64,000 nucleotides of DNA from the NCBI GenBank assembly GCA_035508435.1, contig DATJNA010000079.1:1-64000 (forward strand), given 5' to 3'. The notes beneath the pieces are model-generated. The model did not search any database. It was given only the letters and a program-made list of their open reading frames with translations, and was not told the DNA's origin. Both the position numbers and the translations under genes were made by a program. Below are positions 1 through 8,000 of this stretch, in pieces; the stretch's first letter is position 1; each line of letters begins with the position of its first letter. The stretch is from JASHVB01 sp035508435 (GTDB taxonomy: Bacteria; Pseudomonadota; Alphaproteobacteria; Acetobacterales; Acetobacteraceae).

Positions 1-1
1 C

Positions 2-142
2 GTCGTCGTCGTCATCCGTCCGCAGCACCAGCGTTACTGGCTGCCGCCTTACGTCGCCCGGGCGACAGAGGGCAGGCTTGCCGCAGTGCTGTCGCAGGCT
101 GATCTGACGGCGCAGATCGCGCACTACGCCCAAGGCCGCTAG
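2..142 (+). CDS. C-terminal fragment of an unrecognised protein
   Basis: An open frame enters from the left edge and ends in TAG at 140-142, giving the last 46 residues of a protein. The tail starts with several valines, continues through an aromatic, basic stretch (RYWLPPYVAR) and ends in a short helix-like segment. No domain can be named from so short a piece. It lies on the same strand as leuS with a 91-base gap. The frame and stop are clear but the start and function are not visible. Confidence 0.5.
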   Translation, partial: VVVVIRPQHQRYWLPPYVARATEGRLAAVLSQADLTAQIAHYAQGR

Positions 143-233
143 CGCAACGCGTCCTCGGTCGAGCGGAAGATGTACGACAGAGCATCTCGCCGCAGCCCTT
201 GCCTGCGGTTCCGCCGCATCGGATACAGGCGCC

Positions 234-2864
234 ATGAGCGAGACCGCCACCAAGCCAGCGGCCGAGGCGCCGCGCTACGACTTCCAGACCGCGGAACCCA
301 AGTGGCAGCAGGCCTGGGCCGACCGCGGCTGCTTCGCCGTCGCCGACGTGCCCGCCGATGGCAAGCCCAAATATTACGTTATGGAGATGTTCCCCTACCC
401 CAGCGGCAAGATCCACATGGGGCATGTGCGGAACTACACGCTGGGCGACGTGGTCGCCCGCTACAAGCGCGCCCGCGGCTTCTCCGTGCTGCACCCGATG
501 GGCTGGGACGCGTTCGGCCTGCCCGCCGAGAACGCCGCGCGCGAACGCAACATCCATCCCGCGCAATGGACCTGGGATAACATCGCCAATATGCGCGCCG
601 AGTTGCAGCGCATGGGCCTGTCGCTCGACTGGACGCGCGAAATCGCCACCTGCGATCCCTCCTATTACGGCCACCAGCAGAAACTATTCCTCGACTTCCT
701 GAAAGCCGGACTGGTCGAGCGCAAGGAAAGCTGGGTGAACTGGGACCCGGTGGACGGCACTGTGCTCGCCAACGAGCAAGTCATCGACGGCCGCGGCTGG
801 CGTTCCGGCGCGCCGGTGGAGAAGAAGCAGCTCAGCCAATGGTTCTTCCGCATCACCCGGTACGCCGAGGACTTGCTCTTGGCGCTGAGCAACCTCGACC
901 GCTGGCCGGAACGCGTGCGGGTGATGCAGGAGAACTGGATCGGCCGCAGCGAAGGCGCCCGTTTGTTCTTTAAGCTGGCCACGCCGGATGCCGGCATCAA
1001 CCGCGCCGAGGTCTACACCACCCGCCCCGACACCTTGTTCGGCATGTCGTTCCTCGCACTGGCGCCGGAGCATTCGCTGTCCGCCGCGGTCGCCGCGCGC
1101 GATCCGAAGGCGGCGGCCTTCATCGCGGAATGCGCCCAGGCCGGCACCAGCGAGGCCGCCATCGAAACGGCGGAGAAGCGCGGCTACGACACCGGCCTGC
1201 GCGTGCGCCATCCGCTGATCGAGGGCGCCACCTATCCGGTCTGGATCGCCAATTTCGTGCTGATGGAATACGGCACCGGCGCGATCTTCGGCTGCCCTGC
1301 GCACGACCAGCGCGACCTGGATTTCGCCCGCAAATACGGCTTGCAGGTCACGCCGGTGGTGCTGCCGCCGGATGCCGATCCCGCCAGCTTCAACGTCGCC
1401 AGCGAGGCCTACGTCGGTCCCGGCACCTTGTTCAACTCCGGCCGGTTCGACGGCTTGGAGGTGGACGCCGGCAAGCGCGCGGTGATCGCGGCGCTGGAGC
1501 AATTGGGCGTCGGCAAGGGCGTCACCAACTGGCGGCTGCGCGACTGGGGCATGTCGCGGCAGCGCTACTGGGGCTGCCCCATCCCGGTGATCCATTGCGC
1601 CGCCTGTGGCGTGGTGCCGGTGCCCGACGATCAGCTTCCGGTGGTCCTGCCGCAGGACGTGCCGTTCGATCGGCCCGGCAATCCGCTCGACAACCATCCG
1701 ACCTGGAAACACGTTGCGTGTCCGCAATGCGGCGCGCCGGCCCGGCGCGAGACCGACACCTGCGATACCTTCGTCGACAGCTCGTGGTACTTCGCGCGCT
1801 ATTGCAGCCCACAGGCCAACGTGCCGGTGACCCGCGACGCGGTGGATTACTGGATGCCGGTGGACCAGTATATCGGCGGCATCGAGCATGCGATCCTGCA
1901 CTTGCTCTACTCGCGCTTCTTCACCCGCGCGATGCGGGCCACCGGCCATCTGAATGTCGACGAGCCGTTCACCGGCTTGTTCACCCAGGGCATGGTGACG
2001 CACGAGAGCTACCGCACCGCCGCCGGCCCCAACGGAATCTGGCTTTACCCCGAGGAAGTAGAGAAACAGCCGGACGGTACTGCTCTCGTCCGGTCCACTG
2101 GAGAACAGGCGGTGATCGGCCGCGTCGAGGCGATGAGCAAGTCGAAGCGCAACACCGTCGATCCCGGCGAGATCATCACTAAGTACGGAGCCGACACGGC
2201 GCGCTGGTTCATCCTCTCCGACAACCCGCCGGAACGCGACATGGAGTGGACCGAGGCGGGCGTCGCCGGCGCGTTCCGCTTCACCCAGCGCATGTTCCGC
2301 CTGGCGGATTCGTTCGACGGTGCCGTGGCCACCAAACCAGATGGCGAGATCGGTCCGGCAGCCCGCACGCTGCGCCAGGCGACTCACCGCACCATCGCGG
2401 CGGTCACCACCGCCCTCGACAGCTTCGCGTTCAACGTCGCGGTGGCGCGGCTCTACGAACTGGCCAACGCGATCGGCGACGCGGAACGCGCGCCCGCGGA
2501 ACCCGGCCTGCACGTGGCGCGCCTGGAAGCGCTCGACACGTTGTGCCGCCTGGTCTCGCCGATGATGCCGCATCTGGCGGAGGAGATGTACGCACGCCTG
2601 CATCCCGGCGCGGCACACCTGGTGGCAGAGCAATCCTGGCCCGAGCCGGACCCGGCCTTGCTGGTCGCCGACACCGTAACGATCGCGGTGCAGGTGATGG
2701 GCAGGCTGCGCGGCACGATCGCGGTGCCGCCCGATGCGCCGCGCGAAGCCAACCTGACTGCCGCCAAGGCCGAGGCCAACGTCGCTCGCGCTCTGGAAGG
2801 CAAGCGGATCGTCAAGGAAATCTACGTGCCGAACCGCATCGTGAATTTTGTGGTGGCCGGATGA
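234..2864 (+). CDS. leuS: leucyl-tRNA synthetase
   Basis: This cytosolic class Ia synthetase charges tRNA-Leu with leucine using ATP. The 876-residue length matches the bacterial family. The HIGH signature appears as HMGH near residues 61-64, and the KMSKS loop as MSKSK near residue 634. The inserted CP1 editing domain lies at roughly 225-420 and carries the threonine-rich TRPDTLFG motif. The C-terminal anticodon-binding region closes the protein. The ATG at 234 gives a normal N-terminus (MSETATKPAAEAPRYDF) and is preceded by no longer plausible extension. Its stop codon overlaps the start of lptE, so translation is probably coupled. The leuS-lptE-holA order is common in alphaproteobacteria. 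Confidence 0.98.
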   Translation: MSETATKPAAEAPRYDFQTAEPKWQQAWADRGCFAVADVPADGKPKYYVMEMFPYPSGKIHMGHVRNYTLGDVVARYKRARGFSVLHPMGWDAFGLPAENAARERNIHPAQWTWDNIANMRAELQRMGLSLDWTREIATCDPSYYGHQQKLFLDFLKAGLVERKESWVNWDPVDGTVLANEQVIDGRGWRSGAPVEKKQLSQWFFRITRYAEDLLLALSNLDRWPERVRVMQENWIGRSEGARLFFKLATPDAGINRAEVYTTRPDTLFGMSFLALAPEHSLSAAVAARDPKAAAFIAECAQAGTSEAAIETAEKRGYDTGLRVRHPLIEGATYPVWIANFVLMEYGTGAIFGCPAHDQRDLDFARKYGLQVTPVVLPPDADPASFNVASEAYVGPGTLFNSGRFDGLEVDAGKRAVIAALEQLGVGKGVTNWRLRDWGMSRQRYWGCPIPVIHCAACGVVPVPDDQLPVVLPQDVPFDRPGNPLDNHPTWKHVACPQCGAPARRETDTCDTFVDSSWYFARYCSPQANVPVTRDAVDYWMPVDQYIGGIEHAILHLLYSRFFTRAMRATGHLNVDEPFTGLFTQGMVTHESYRTAAGPNGIWLYPEEVEKQPDGTALVRSTGEQAVIGRVEAMSKSKRNTVDPGEIITKYGADTARWFILSDNPPERDMEWTEAGVAGAFRFTQRMFRLADSFDGAVATKPDGEIGPAARTLRQATHRTIAAVTTALDSFAFNVAVARLYELANAIGDAERAPAEPGLHVARLEALDTLCRLVSPMMPHLAEEMYARLHPGAAHLVAEQSWPEPDPALLVADTVTIAVQVMGRLRGTIAVPPDAPREANLTAAKAEANVARALEGKRIVKEIYVPNRIVNFVVAG

Positions 2865-3403
2865 CCCATCCCCGTAGGCGTCCCAGGCTGATGGCCGGGC
2901 CGCTGATGTTGTGCTGGGCAGCTTTGCTCGCCGGCTGCGGGTTCCAGCCCGTGTATATGCCGACCGCGTCCAGCAAGGCGGGACCGGCAGAGCGGGAGCT
3001 TGCGGCGACCTACGTGAACCTGATCCCGGAGCGTCCCGGCCAGGAGTTGCGCCAGGACCTGCAACAGCGACTGGGCAGCGATTCCGGCTCGGCAATCCGC
3101 TACCATCTCGCGGTAAGTTTCGGGGTTGGCGGCGAAGGCATCGGCATCCTGACCAGCGGGATTGCCACCCGCATCCGACTGACCGCGAACGCGCAGTGGA
3201 CCCTGACCACGGTCGATGGCAAGCGGGTGACCAGCGGTTCCGCCCGCGCACTGGATGGCTTCAACATCCTGGACCAGCAGTATTTTGCCGCCGACCTGAG
3301 CAATGATGCGCTGCAACAGCGGTTGGCCGGGGACATCGCCGACCAGATCACCATGCAGCTTGCGACCTACTTCCGCCGCCAGGCGGACGTGGCATCGCGC
3401 TAA
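2861..3403 (+). CDS. lptE: LPS-assembly lipoprotein LptE
   Basis: This outer-membrane lipoprotein partners LptD in inserting lipopolysaccharide into the outer leaflet. The 180-residue product has a hydrophobic signal segment ending in the lipobox LAGC, immediately followed by GFQPVY, the hallmark start of mature LptE in alphaproteobacteria. The ATG at 2861 overlaps the leuS stop in an ATGA arrangement, which fixes the start. The remainder is the expected alpha/beta domain without enzyme motifs. It is followed four bases later by holA. Sequence conservation of LptE is low, so the call rests on lipobox, length and synteny. Confidence 0.9.
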   Translation: MTHPRRRPRLMAGPLMLCWAALLAGCGFQPVYMPTASSKAGPAERELAATYVNLIPERPGQELRQDLQQRLGSDSGSAIRYHLAVSFGVGGEGIGILTSGIATRIRLTANAQWTLTTVDGKRVTSGSARALDGFNILDQQYFAADLSNDALQQRLAGDIADQITMQLATYFRRQADVASR

Positions 3404-3407
3404 GGCG

Positions 3408-4412
3408 ATGAAGCTCGCGCCGGCGCGTCTCGCCGCTTTTCTGCAAAAGCCCGGAGATGTCCGCGTCGTGCTACTGTACGGCGACGATGTCGGCATGATC
3501 CGCCGTCGCGCCGAGACCCTGGTGCGGGCAGTGGCAGGGTCGCTCGATGACCCGTTCCTGGTGGCCGAGCTTCCACGCGATGGGATCGGCCAGATGGCCG
3601 CGGAGGCCGCCTCTGTCCCGCTGACCGGCGGCCGGCGTGTGGTCCGGCTCCGCGAGGCGGGCGACGCGGCGCTCGGGCAGGTGCAGGCGGTGCTGGCGGG
3701 CCGCTCCGACGCGCTGGTGGTGATGGAGGGCGCCGGCCTGCCCGCCCGTTCCAAGCTGCGCACCTTGCTGGATACCGCGCCGGATGGCGTCGCGATCGGC
3801 TGCTACCCCGAGGAAGGCCGTGCGCTCGAGGACACCATCCGCCAGGCGTTGCGCGCAGCCAATGTCAGCGTCGATGCCGATGCGCTCTCCTGGCTGGTCG
3901 GCCAGCTCGGCGCCGACCAGGTTGCGACGCGGGCAGAACTGGAGAAGCTGGCCCTGTTCGCCGGGCCCGGCGGGCGCGTGGACCTGGATACGGCAATGCA
4001 GTGCGTCGGCGATGCCGCCGGCCTGTCGCTGGACGATGCCTTGTTCGCCGCCACCATCGGCGATCTGGCAACCACCGACCGGGCGCTGGAACTCGCCATG
4101 GCCGAGGGTGCCGCGCCGGTTGGGGTGCTGCGCGCCGGCCTGATGCATTTGCAGCGTTTGTATCGGGCGCGCCTGCTGATGGACACTGGCATGACCGCGG
4201 GAGATGCCGCCAAAGCAGCGCGCCCCCCGGTGTTCTTCCGCCGGCTCGGCGCATTCACGCGGGCGCTGAACCTTTGGTCCTCGGCGTCGCTGGAAGCAGC
4301 GATGGCCGGACTGAGCCAGGCCGAGCGCAACTGCAAGCGCACCGGCGCACCCGATCACAGCTTGTCGCGCCACGCCCTGCTGTCGCTGGCGCGTCGAGCA
4401 ATGGCACACTGA
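3408..4412 (+). CDS. holA: DNA polymerase III delta subunit
   Basis: HolA opens the beta sliding clamp as part of the clamp loader. The 334-residue product begins MKLAPARLAAFLQKPGDVR and continues with the family-typical LLYGDDVGMIRRRAE segment, where an AAA-like fold without a functional P-loop is expected. The middle contains the LLDTAPDG and AIGCYPEE elements found in alphaproteobacterial delta subunits, and the C-terminal helical collar domain ends in SLARRAMAH. The ATG at 3408 follows the lptE stop by four bases, and longer in-frame versions would run into lptE. It completes the leuS-lptE-holA operon. Confidence 0.93.
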   Translation: MKLAPARLAAFLQKPGDVRVVLLYGDDVGMIRRRAETLVRAVAGSLDDPFLVAELPRDGIGQMAAEAASVPLTGGRRVVRLREAGDAALGQVQAVLAGRSDALVVMEGAGLPARSKLRTLLDTAPDGVAIGCYPEEGRALEDTIRQALRAANVSVDADALSWLVGQLGADQVATRAELEKLALFAGPGGRVDLDTAMQCVGDAAGLSLDDALFAATIGDLATTDRALELAMAEGAAPVGVLRAGLMHLQRLYRARLLMDTGMTAGDAAKAARPPVFFRRLGAFTRALNLWSSASLEAAMAGLSQAERNCKRTGAPDHSLSRHALLSLARRAMAH

Positions 4413-4668
4413 GAGGAATGCCGCGCCCGGGCGATCTGCCGCGGCCCCCAAGTGCCCGCCACAGGCGGCACCTGACCGGCGGGTTGCAGGTGGTCCACGG
4501 CGTATCGCCTGTGGCCAAGAATCGAGTTGCAGACTGCAATGTCATCGGCCGGCAACCCGGGCAACGGCGCTGTGACGACCTCCGCTCCATCAAACCCTAT
4601 TAATTTGTCGCCAGTTTGCTATTGTGCCTGCCGGTTCCGGACCCAGCAACCTGAAGGACAGCGGTACT
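4413..4668. other. intergenic region upstream of the cold shock gene
   Basis: This 256-base gap has no supported gene. It ends in a more AT-rich stretch around 4590-4625, which is where a promoter for the cold shock gene would be expected, but no clean -35/-10 pair is convincing. Cold shock mRNAs often carry a structured 5' leader, so part of this region may be transcribed. Confidence 0.4.
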
Positions 4669-5325
4669 TTGCGTTCCCCAAAAGACAATCGCCGGCAATG
4701 GCAGTCGCGCCGGCGCGGCTTTGACGATGATAATTTCTACGGCAATGCGCCCTCGCCAATGCCGATGCCCTCTTTCCCCGGCGCCGCCGCGTCGGGGCCG
4801 GAGATGACGGCGACTGTGAAATGGTTCAACCCTGACAAGGGGTTCGGCTTCGCCGCCTTGTCGGACGGCTCAGGCGACGTGTTCCTGCACGCCAATACGT
4901 TGCAGGCGGCCGGCCGCCAGACGGTAAGCCCGGGCACCACGCTGCGAGTGCACGTCGCCGCGGGGCAGAAGGGCCGCCAGGTGGAGCAAGTCGTCTCGGT
5001 GGACGACAGCACCGCCGAGCCGGAGCAACCGCGCCGCCCGCATTACGGCCAGGGCGGCGGCGGTGGCGGCCGTCCGCCCGGCGGGCCTCGCCGACAGGTC
5101 GACATGAGCACCGCCGTCGAGATGGTCGGCACGGTCAAATGGTACGACCCCGCCAAGGGGTTCGGCTTCATCACCCCCCAGGAAGGTGGGCGCGATGTCT
5201 TCGTGCACGCCACCGCTTTGGAGCGCGCCGGCCTCGGCCCGTTGCAGGAGCGCCAGTCCGTCCGTATGGGAGTGGTGCAGGGAGCCAAAGGTCCCGAGGT
5301 CGGCTCGATCAGCCTGCTGACGTAA
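4669..5325 (+). CDS. double cold-shock-domain protein
   Basis: This 218-residue protein holds two cold shock domains that should bind single-stranded RNA or DNA as chaperones. The first (about residues 46-110) has KGFGFA and VFLH, and the second (about 152-216) has KGFGFI and VFVH, corresponding to RNP1 and RNP2. A glycine/proline/arginine-rich linker joins them. The start is taken at TTG 4669 because AAGGA lies 10 bases upstream and the resulting N-terminus (RSPKDNRRQWQSRRRGFDDD) is compact and basic. A GTG at 4624 is possible but has no comparable ribosome site. Hairpins follow the gene. Confidence 0.9.
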   Translation: MRSPKDNRRQWQSRRRGFDDDNFYGNAPSPMPMPSFPGAAASGPEMTATVKWFNPDKGFGFAALSDGSGDVFLHANTLQAAGRQTVSPGTTLRVHVAAGQKGRQVEQVVSVDDSTAEPEQPRRPHYGQGGGGGGRPPGGPRRQVDMSTAVEMVGTVKWYDPAKGFGFITPQEGGRDVFVHATALERAGLGPLQERQSVRMGVVQGAKGPEVGSISLLT

Positions 5326-5336
5326 CCATCCGGCAC

Positions 5337-5396
5337 TCTCTCCCGCGAAAGCGGGGAGCCCGCCGCCCCCGGACCCCCATCCGGGGCGGCTGGGCA
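5337..5396 (+). terminator. paired GC-rich hairpins after the cold shock gene
   Basis: Two stem-loops follow the stop codon. The first pairs CTCTCCCGC with GCGGGGAG around a GAAA loop. The second pairs GCCGCCCCCGGA with TCCGGGGCGGC with one bulged C. There is no T-run, so this may be a Rho-dependent end, an mRNA-stabilising structure or a small interspersed palindrome rather than an intrinsic terminator. Confidence 0.4.
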
Positions 5397-5454
5397 GGCG
5401 TCCCTTCGTCAGATTTCTAATGCCCCCAAGCACACGGCGTGCCATAATCTTCCA

Positions 5455-5685
5455 ATGACAGAATTTTCTTACCGGGTGGTCCCGCGCGGCAAAAACGGCT
5501 TCGACGTCGAGATGGAAAAGCCCGACGGGCGCAAGCAGACAGTGCCAGGATTTCATAGTGAGCATGAAGCCGACGCCTGGATTGTTCAGGCCAAGCGCAT
5601 GATTCGGGAGGCCGCCCCCTGGACCTCCCCCACCCCCCGCAAGCCGACCCAACCCGCCGCAGTGCCCGCCAAGCCCAGCGAGTGA
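5455..5685 (+). CDS. small conserved-type hypothetical protein
   Basis: This 76-residue soluble protein begins MTEFSYRVVPRGKNGFDVEM. The N-terminal half looks like a small beta sheet followed by an amphipathic helix (HEADAWIVQAKRMI), and the tail is proline-rich and probably disordered. The composition is that of a real small protein rather than a GC shadow frame, and no competing frame covers it. There is no clear ribosome-binding site. I do not recognise a named family or a function. Confidence 0.6.
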   Translation: MTEFSYRVVPRGKNGFDVEMEKPDGRKQTVPGFHSEHEADAWIVQAKRMIREAAPWTSPTPRKPTQPAAVPAKPSE

Positions 5686-5799
5686 TCCGACCGACGTGCA
5701 GCACTCAATGCGCGCTGGCGGGACGTGCGATTGATCAACGGGCCGGCTGTTTGGTAACGTCGCTACCTTCGGCTCAAAGCCACAAGGGGGTAGAAGCGT

Positions 5800-6267
5800 A
5801 TGACAAGCAACACACTACGCATTGGCGTGGCGGCTGGACTGGCCGGTGGCGCGGCCGAAATCCTCTGGGTCGCCGGATATGGCGCGATAACCGGCGCGCC
5901 GGTCGATGCGGTGGCGCGTGGCGTGACCACCGCGCTGGTGCCCAGCCTGGCTACGCTTCCCTACGCCGCCCCGATCGGCATCGCCTTCCACATGTTGCTC
6001 GCGATTGTCCTCGGCATCGCGGTCGTCACGGCGCTGCGCGCACCGCTGCTGCGGCAGGTCACCGGTTGGTCGCAGAGCATGCTGGTCGTGCTGGCGCTGG
6101 GTGCGGTGTGGTCGTTCAATTTCCTCGTCGTGCTGCCACAACTCGATCCCGCCTTCCTGGCGCTGCTACCGCTGCTTGTCACGCTGGTTTCGAAGCTGCT
6201 GTTCGGGGTCAGCGCCGCGGCGGTGATGCGCTCCCGCCGCAGTGCGGTGGCCGCCATCGCGCGGTGA
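5800..6267 (+). CDS. small integral membrane protein, unknown function
   Basis: The 155-residue product is almost entirely hydrophobic, with about four transmembrane helices separated by short polar loops and a basic C-terminus (RSRRSAVAAIAR). An AAGGGGG ribosome site lies about 9 bases before the ATG. The small-xxx-small glycine pattern in the first helix (GVAAGLAGGAAEILWVAGYG) resembles helix-packing motifs. It stands alone before the urea cluster. No family or substrate is recognised. Confidence 0.7.
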   Translation: MTSNTLRIGVAAGLAGGAAEILWVAGYGAITGAPVDAVARGVTTALVPSLATLPYAAPIGIAFHMLLAIVLGIAVVTALRAPLLRQVTGWSQSMLVVLALGAVWSFNFLVVLPQLDPAFLALLPLLVTLVSKLLFGVSAAAVMRSRRSAVAAIAR

Positions 6268-6574
6268 ACCGACGCTGCGGCCGGAGCACGAGCCGGCCCT
6301 CGCTCACGCCACGATAACCTGCAACGAACCTGCGGCGGCCTTGGTGCCGCCGTACCTATTTGTCGTGCTGCACACGAACACATACATGTGACCTGTTTTT
6401 GGGCGAATCTGCCCGGAATTGCCCGCCCACCGGGCAGCATGCCCGCACCGAGGGTCATGAATATTCCCGATCAACCCGTTCCAGCCCGTGGCATGTGCAT
6501 TGCACCGCAACCGGCACCGGGGAAGCGCCCTGGCTTCGCTTCAACCAACGAGAACGGGCAACAGGACAGAGGCT
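6268..6574 (+). other. regulatory gap upstream of urtA
   Basis: This 307-base stretch carries no gene. It holds several inverted repeats: GGCGGC/GCCGCC near 6336, TCGTG/CACGA near 6362, CACAT/ATGTG near 6379 and TGCCCGG/CCGGGCA near 6410-6436. A sigma-54-type promoter follows at 6489. The inverted repeats sit where enhancer-binding regulator sites would be expected, although none is a good match to the NtrC consensus. Confidence 0.5.
6489..6504 (+). promoter_or_regulatory. candidate sigma-54 (-24/-12) promoter for urtA
   Basis: The sequence TGGCATGTGCATTGCA fits the sigma-54 consensus TGGCACG-N4-TTGCW, with one mismatch (T for C). The GG at 6490-6491 and the GC at 6502-6503 are exactly 12 bases apart. 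Transcription would begin near 6515 and leave a leader of about 60 bases before urtA. Urea uptake genes are commonly under nitrogen control through NtrC and sigma-54, which fits the context. Confidence 0.7.
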
Positions 6575-7927
6575 ATGACACCCAACGATACCAGCATGTC
6601 GCGCCGGAACCTCGGCAAACTTGGCGTGGCAGCGGCGACCGTCGCCGCGCTCGGCGCGGCAGGGGCCGCCAGCACTCCCGCGCGCGCGCAGGCGCCGGCC
6701 GTCGGCGGCAAGGCGCCGATCAAGATCGGCATCCTGCATTCGCTCTCCGGCACCATGGCGATCAGCGAAAGCACGCTGAAAGACGTCATGTTGATGCTGA
6801 TCGAGAACCAGAATGCCAAGGGCGGCCTGATGGGCCGCAAGCTTGAGCCGGTGGTGGTCGATCCCGCTTCCAACTGGCCGCTGTTTGCCGAGAAGGCGCG
6901 CCAGCTGCTGTCGGTGGACAAGGTCGCCGCCGTGTTCGGCTGCTGGACATCGGTCTCCCGCAAGTCTGTCCTGCCGGTGTTCGAGGAGCTGAACGGCATC
7001 CTGTTCTATCCGGTGCAATACGAAGGGCAGGAGTGCAGCCGCAACGTGTTCTACACCGGCGCCGCGCCGAACCAGCAGGCGATCCCCGCGGTCGACTACC
7101 TGATGAAAGAAATCGGCGTGAAGCGTTGGGTGCTGGAAGGCACCGACTACGTCTACCCACGCACCACCAACCAGATCCTGGAGGCTTATCTGCATCTGAA
7201 GGGCTTCAAGCCCGAGGACATCCAGATCAACTACACCCCGTTCGGCTTCTCCGACTGGCAAAACGAGGTGGCGAAGATCAAGCAGTTCGGCAATGCCGGC
7301 AAGAAGACCGCCGTCGTTTCCACCATCAACGGCGATGCCAACGTGCCGTTCTACAAGGAGCTCGGCAACCAGGGTATCAAGGCGACCGACATCCCGGTGG
7401 TTGCGTTCAGCGTCGGCGAGCAAGAGCTGGCCGGGCTGGATACCAAGCCGCTGGTCGGCCACATGGCAGCGTGGAACTACTTCGAGAGCGTGCGCACGCC
7501 GGAGAACCGCGCCTTCATCGCCGAGTGGCACAAGTACACCAAGGATGCCAAGCGCACGACCAATGACCCGATGGAAGCGCACTATATCGGCTTCAATATG
7601 TGGCTGAAGGGCGTCGCGAAGGCGGGCACGACGGAACCAGACGCGGTGATCGATGCGCTGATCGGCGTCACCGCGCCCAACCTGTCGGGCGACTTCTCCG
7701 CACTGATGCCGAACCACCACATCACCAAGCCGGTGTTGATCGGTGAGATCGAGCCGAACGGGCAATTCAATGTCGTTTCGCGCACGCCCGGCCTCGTGGT
7801 TGCACAGGAATGGTCGCCCTACATCGACGCCACCAAGGACCTGATCGGCGATTGGCGCGCGCCGATGAGCTGCGGTGCGTTCAACGTGGCAACCGGCAAG
7901 TGCACCGGTGGCGGCAAGAAGGCGTAA
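6575..7927 (+). CDS. urtA: urea ABC transporter substrate-binding protein
   Basis: This periplasmic protein binds urea (and short amides) for the UrtBCDE importer. The 450-residue product starts with a Tat-like leader (SRRNLGKLGVAA, ending near ARAQA). It then shows the type I periplasmic-binding fold, with IKIGILHSLSGTMAISE at the mature N-terminus. Segments such as FGCWTSVSRKSVLPVFEE and VQYEGQECSRNVFYTGAAPN are characteristic of UrtA rather than branched-chain amino-acid binders. ATG 6575 follows an AGAGG site, and extension to 6488 would remove the leader from the N-terminus. It is first in the urt-ure block. Confidence 0.95.
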   Translation: MTPNDTSMSRRNLGKLGVAAATVAALGAAGAASTPARAQAPAVGGKAPIKIGILHSLSGTMAISESTLKDVMLMLIENQNAKGGLMGRKLEPVVVDPASNWPLFAEKARQLLSVDKVAAVFGCWTSVSRKSVLPVFEELNGILFYPVQYEGQECSRNVFYTGAAPNQQAIPAVDYLMKEIGVKRWVLEGTDYVYPRTTNQILEAYLHLKGFKPEDIQINYTPFGFSDWQNEVAKIKQFGNAGKKTAVVSTINGDANVPFYKELGNQGIKATDIPVVAFSVGEQELAGLDTKPLVGHMAAWNYFESVRTPENRAFIAEWHKYTKDAKRTTNDPMEAHYIGFNMWLKGVAKAGTTEPDAVIDALIGVTAPNLSGDFSALMPNHHITKPVLIGEIEPNGQFNVVSRTPGLVVAQEWSPYIDATKDLIGDWRAPMSCGAFNVATGKCTGGGKKA

Positions 7928-7943
7928 TCGCCCGATTGCCGTG

Positions 7944-7978
7944 ACGGGGGCGGCCGTCTCCTCCCCGGCCGCCCCCGT
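7944..7978 (+). terminator. perfect hairpin between urtA and urtB
   Basis: Thirteen bases, ACGGGGGCGGCCG, pair perfectly with CGGCCGCCCCCGT around a 9-base pyrimidine loop. No T-run follows. In binding-protein operons such a hairpin usually stabilises the upstream mRNA or attenuates transcription, so that the binding protein is made in excess over the membrane parts. Confidence 0.65.
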
Positions 7979-8000
7979 TCGATCCGCATGAGGCGCAGCG

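Noticed and set aside
684..3251. 855-codon open frame on the - strand antisense to leuS and lptE
   Set aside because: Composition is Arg/Ala/Gly/His-rich without domains. It mirrors a clear leuS on the other strand and is a GC-driven shadow frame.
6310..6440. NtrC enhancer sites upstream of urtA
   Set aside because: Several inverted repeats are present but none matches TGCACC-N5-GGTGCA well enough to call.
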